A DNA stretch of 43,424 nt from JAJDIA01 sp031555145 (GTDB lineage Bacteria; Bacteroidota; Bacteroidia; Bacteroidales; Tannerellaceae), in NCBI GenBank assembly GCA_031555145.1, contig JAVBUR010000028.1, forward strand, positions 1 through 43,424. The letters are read 5' to 3'. The notes beneath the pieces are model-generated. The model saw nothing but the letters and a program-made list of their open reading frames with translations. It searched no databases and was not told the DNA's origin. The translations under genes and the position numbers were made by a program. Shown piece after piece: positions 41,098 through 43,424 of this stretch (position 1 is the first letter of the stretch; each line of letters begins with the position of its first letter).

Positions 41098-42687
41098 TTA
41101 TAACTGCGGACCAGCAGCGATCAATGCCTTAGCATCGTCGTTATCGCAATACTGTTCGAAGTTTTTGATATACTTCGCGCCCAGAGACTTAGCCTTGGTT
41201 TCCCAATCAGCCACGTTAGCGTAAGTTGTACGCGGGTCGAGGATGTCAGAAACATTGGCCAATGTCTTCGGAATCGTAAGATTCAGGATGGGCACATGCA
41301 CTCTTTCTGCTTTTTCGATTGAACCGTCGATAATCGCATCGATGATCGCACGTGTATCCTTCAAAGAGATACGTTTGCCTGTTCCGTTCCAACCGGTGTT
41401 CACCAGATAAGCCTTTGCTCCGTGTTCTTTCATCTTGCCACCGAGTGTCTTAGCATACATTGTCGGGTGCAATGTCAGGAAGGCTTCGCCGAATGCCGGA
41501 GAGAAAGAAGGCAGCGGTTCAGTGATACCACGCTCTGTACCGGCCAACTTAGAAGTATAACCGCAAAGGAAGTGATACTGAGCCTGAGCATCGTCGAGGA
41601 TAGATACCGGAGGCAATACGCCGAATGCGTCGGCCGACAGGTAAACGATCTTGCTAGCGTGACCAGCCTTAGAAGGCAACACGATCTTGTTGATATTATA
41701 GATCGGATACGATACGCGGGTGTTTTCTGTGATAGAACCATCAGCATAGTCAGGAGTACCGTCTTCTTTAACAACGACATTTTCCAACAGGGCATCGCGT
41801 TTGATAGCACGCCAAATGTCGGGCTCGTTTTCCTGGCTCAGGTTAATAACCTTTGCATAGCAACCTCCTTCGTAGTTGAATACACCGTTATTGTCCCAAC
41901 CGTGCTCATCATCACCGATAAGGAAACGTTTCGGGTCGGCAGACAGTGTAGTCTTACCTGTACCAGACAGACCGAAGAATACAGCCACGTCGCCATTGTC
42001 GCCTACGTTAGCCGAGCAGTGCATAGAAGCCATGCCCTTCAGCGGCAGGTAGTAGTTCATCATAGAGAACATACCTTTCTTCATTTCGCCACCGTACCAT
42101 GTACCACCTATGATCTGTTCTTTCTTCGTGATGTTGAACAACACGAATACTTCTGAGTTCAAGCCCTGTTCTTTCCAGTTCGGGTTCGTGATCTTAGAAG
42201 AGTTGAATACAGTAAAGTCAGGTTCGCCGTAGTGTTCCAGTTCGTACAAAGACGGACGGATGAACATGTTGGTCACAAAGTGTGCCTGCCATGCTACTTC
42301 CATGATGAAACGAACTTTCATGCGAGTATCTTCGTTGGTTCCGCAGAAAGTATCCACTACGTAGAGTGTCTTAGCTGTATTTAATTGTTTCAGTGACAAT
42401 GCTTTCAAATCGTCCCAAACGGCAACGTCAACCGGTTTGTTGATCGTTCCGTCCCACCAGATAGTGTCTGCCGTAACGGCATCCTTCACAATGTAACGGT
42501 CTTTGGGAGAACGTCCGGTGAATACACCTGTCTTCACAGACACGGCACCTGTCGTTGTTAATTCACCTTTTTCAAAACCCTGGTTTGCAGGATCCATTTC
42601 AGCCTGATAAAGCTGCTCGTAAGTCGGATTCTGAATAACAGTGATGTCACTGCTGATTCCGTACTTGCTCAAATCTAAATTAGCCAT
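41098..42687 (-). CDS. pckA: Phosphoenolpyruvate carboxykinase (ATP)
   Basis: The 529-aa enzyme interconverts oxaloacetate plus ATP and phosphoenolpyruvate plus CO2. In anaerobic Bacteroidales it also fixes CO2 towards succinate. Signatures are RSPKDRYIV, the kinase loop FFGLSGTGKTTLSADP, the metal motif LIGDDEHGWD, YEGGCYAKVI and NTGW.GTGKRI. Length and motifs are normal. The leader is about 115 nt if the -7 element at 42804-42811 is used. Confidence 0.97.
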   Translation of the reverse strand: MANLDLSKYGISSDITVIQNPTYEQLYQAEMDPANQGFEKGELTTTGAVSVKTGVFTGRSPKDRYIVKDAVTADTIWWDGTINKPVDVAVWDDLKALSLKQLNTAKTLYVVDTFCGTNEDTRMKVRFIMEVAWQAHFVTNMFIRPSLYELEHYGEPDFTVFNSSKITNPNWKEQGLNSEVFVLFNITKKEQIIGGTWYGGEMKKGMFSMMNYYLPLKGMASMHCSANVGDNGDVAVFFGLSGTGKTTLSADPKRFLIGDDEHGWDNNGVFNYEGGCYAKVINLSQENEPDIWRAIKRDALLENVVVKEDGTPDYADGSITENTRVSYPIYNINKIVLPSKAGHASKIVYLSADAFGVLPPVSILDDAQAQYHFLCGYTSKLAGTERGITEPLPSFSPAFGEAFLTLHPTMYAKTLGGKMKEHGAKAYLVNTGWNGTGKRISLKDTRAIIDAIIDGSIEKAERVHVPILNLTIPKTLANVSDILDPRTTYANVADWETKAKSLGAKYIKNFEQYCDNDDAKALIAAGPQL

Positions 42688-42803
42688 TTTAATTAATTTA
42701 AATGATTGATTTATATATAATTACTCTCTCTTCAACATAATAGCAAACGGATTGGGCATCCTCTTTTGCCTCCAGGCAGACTTATACCTTTACGAACCGG
42801 ATA

Positions 42804-42811
42804 CAAAAATA
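42804..42811 (-). promoter_or_regulatory. pckA -7 element
   Basis: On the minus strand TATTTTTG, matching TAnnTTTG, about 117 bp before the pckA ATG. No TTTG -33 is visible. Confidence 0.45.
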
Positions 42812-43020
42812 GTACTTTTTTCATTTACCGGTCACGTATTAAGGAAATTTTTCAGCATTCCTGCCGCTTTTCAATGCTGTTAACAGATTATCCGCCTTTT
42901 CCCTGTCTTTTTGCTCAGTCGAGTTTGCAATTCTCTTCCAGGCAGCAAAGCCAAACAACAAAGGAAGCGCGGCGGAATCGAAAAATGAGGCGGATCTTCA
43001 ACGAAATGTGGAAGTGGCGA
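42812..43020. other. Intergenic stretch without a supported gene
   Basis: The open frame 42766-43059 runs from the pckA promoter into the hairpin at 43021 and has no recognisable product. I see no other structure here. Confidence 0.4.
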
Positions 43021-43112
43021 CAAGGTCTTATAAGGTCAATTAAGGTCAAAGGGCCTTAAGGCCGTTAAGGACCTTGAGGCCCTTTGACCTTAATTGACCT
43101 TATAAGACCTTG
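43021..43112. repeat. Perfect 35-bp-arm hairpin with 10-bp periodic AAGGTC
   Basis: The arms at 43021-43055 and 43078-43112 are exact reverse complements around a 22-nt loop that contains more AAGG units. AAGGTC occurs at 43022, 43032 and 43042, a period of exactly 10 bp, and GACCTT mirrors it in the other arm. No T-tract of terminator type follows. It precedes the conserved core copy B by 17 bp. Confidence 0.9.
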
Positions 43113-43129
43113 TTTCCTACTTTCAGATT

Positions 43130-43312
43130 CTGGAAAATATGAATGCTTTTGCGAAGATATCACTTTTGAGCAAATCCCCTGTCCCATAGGCTCTTCAGTC
43201 CAAAATATGAAAAAGCCTACACCGCTACACTAACGGGATAACCATACTGATGTTCAGTAAGATAGCGGATGTACCATTCTCGGAAATGCTACACCTTCGC
43301 TACACCCCTGGC
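43130..43312 (+). repeat. Conserved intergenic core, copy B
   Basis: About 183 bp matching 161-340 in the same orientation, with the conserved blocks in the same order and spacing (CTGGAAAATATGAATG, CCATAGGCTCTTCAG, GCCTACACCGCTACA, TGCTACACC and CTACACCCCTGG). The divergence is substantial, so the copies are old. Confidence 0.65.
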
Positions 43313-43351
43313 AAATAGTCCCCCCCTGTAGCAATTGTATCAAGATACACT

Positions 43352-43395
43352 ATTGACAACATCCTGATCCTCTATTAACAACATCATCATCCTGT
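43352..43395 (+). repeat. 22-bp tandem repeat, two copies (module copy B)
   Basis: Units at 43352-43373 and 43374-43395 both open ATTrACAACATC and are 22 bp long, with a third partial unit after. The same period follows core copy A at 388-442, with ACATC..GAT...TAAC-like shared positions. Confidence 0.65.
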
Positions 43396-43424
43396 ATTGT
43401 CGACTCTTGCATGCACTTTTCGTC

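Noticed and set aside
41422..42156. 244-aa frame antisense to pckA
   Set aside because: Shadow of pckA, which has all its catalytic motifs.

Overview
The window looks like chromosomal DNA of a Bacteroidales bacterium, most likely Parabacteroides or a close relative in Tannerellaceae. The evidence is the porU-porV-ispF gene order (also found in Porphyromonas), many Bacteroidetes-type promoters (TAnnTTTG at -7), typical Bacteroidales families (DUF4858-like, DUF3472, DUF6624, DUF4369-thioredoxin lipoproteins, an EFR1-type ferrodoxin) and Bacteroidales mobilization genes. The genus is an inference; no rRNA gene is present.

Layout. 1-1026 is gene-free and full of repeats. 1027-13935 is housekeeping backbone: a MalY/PatB-type aminotransferase, a SlyD-like isomerase, aroC, the redox repressor rex, a FAH-family enzyme, the type IX secretion genes porU and porV, ispF, nudC, two tandem DUF4858-like secreted proteins and a mannose-1-phosphate guanylyltransferase. 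14135-14221 is tRNA-Leu(CAA). 14205-26923 is a roughly 12.7-kb integrative mobilizable element inserted in the 3' end of that tRNA. It is bounded by a 15-bp repeat of the tRNA end and carries a tyrosine integrase, a HTH (excisionase-like) protein, replication-type proteins, a relaxase with its accessory protein, and cargo: a HTH-Panacea (PanA-like) protein next to an unknown 306-aa protein, and a DUF1016 nuclease. It has no conjugation machinery, so it would need a helper. Inside it sits a second element (21705-23885) with 20-bp ISL3-like ends, an 8-bp target duplication, only the tail of a transposase, and a WG-repeat gene as passenger.

26924-33600 is a mixed accessory stretch: a DUF6624 protein, a Fic protein that has lost its catalytic histidine, an internally deleted integrase fossil related to the live integrase, a lipoprotein, a methyltransferase, an AAA ATPase and a flavodoxin/ferredoxin fusion. 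33602-42687 returns to backbone: acyltransferase, DUF3472 protein, metG, a YifB/ComM ATPase, a TlpA-like lipoprotein and pckA.

The most unusual non-coding signal is that both ends of the window carry divergent copies of one composite module: strong hairpin(s), then a conserved core of about 180 bp (161-340 and 43130-43312), then a tandem array with a 22-bp period (388-442 and 43352-43395). The three strongest leads are this module, the PanA-like pair with a putative small RNA between its genes, and the ISL3-ended WG-repeat transposon. All calls come from reading the sequence; no database search was run.
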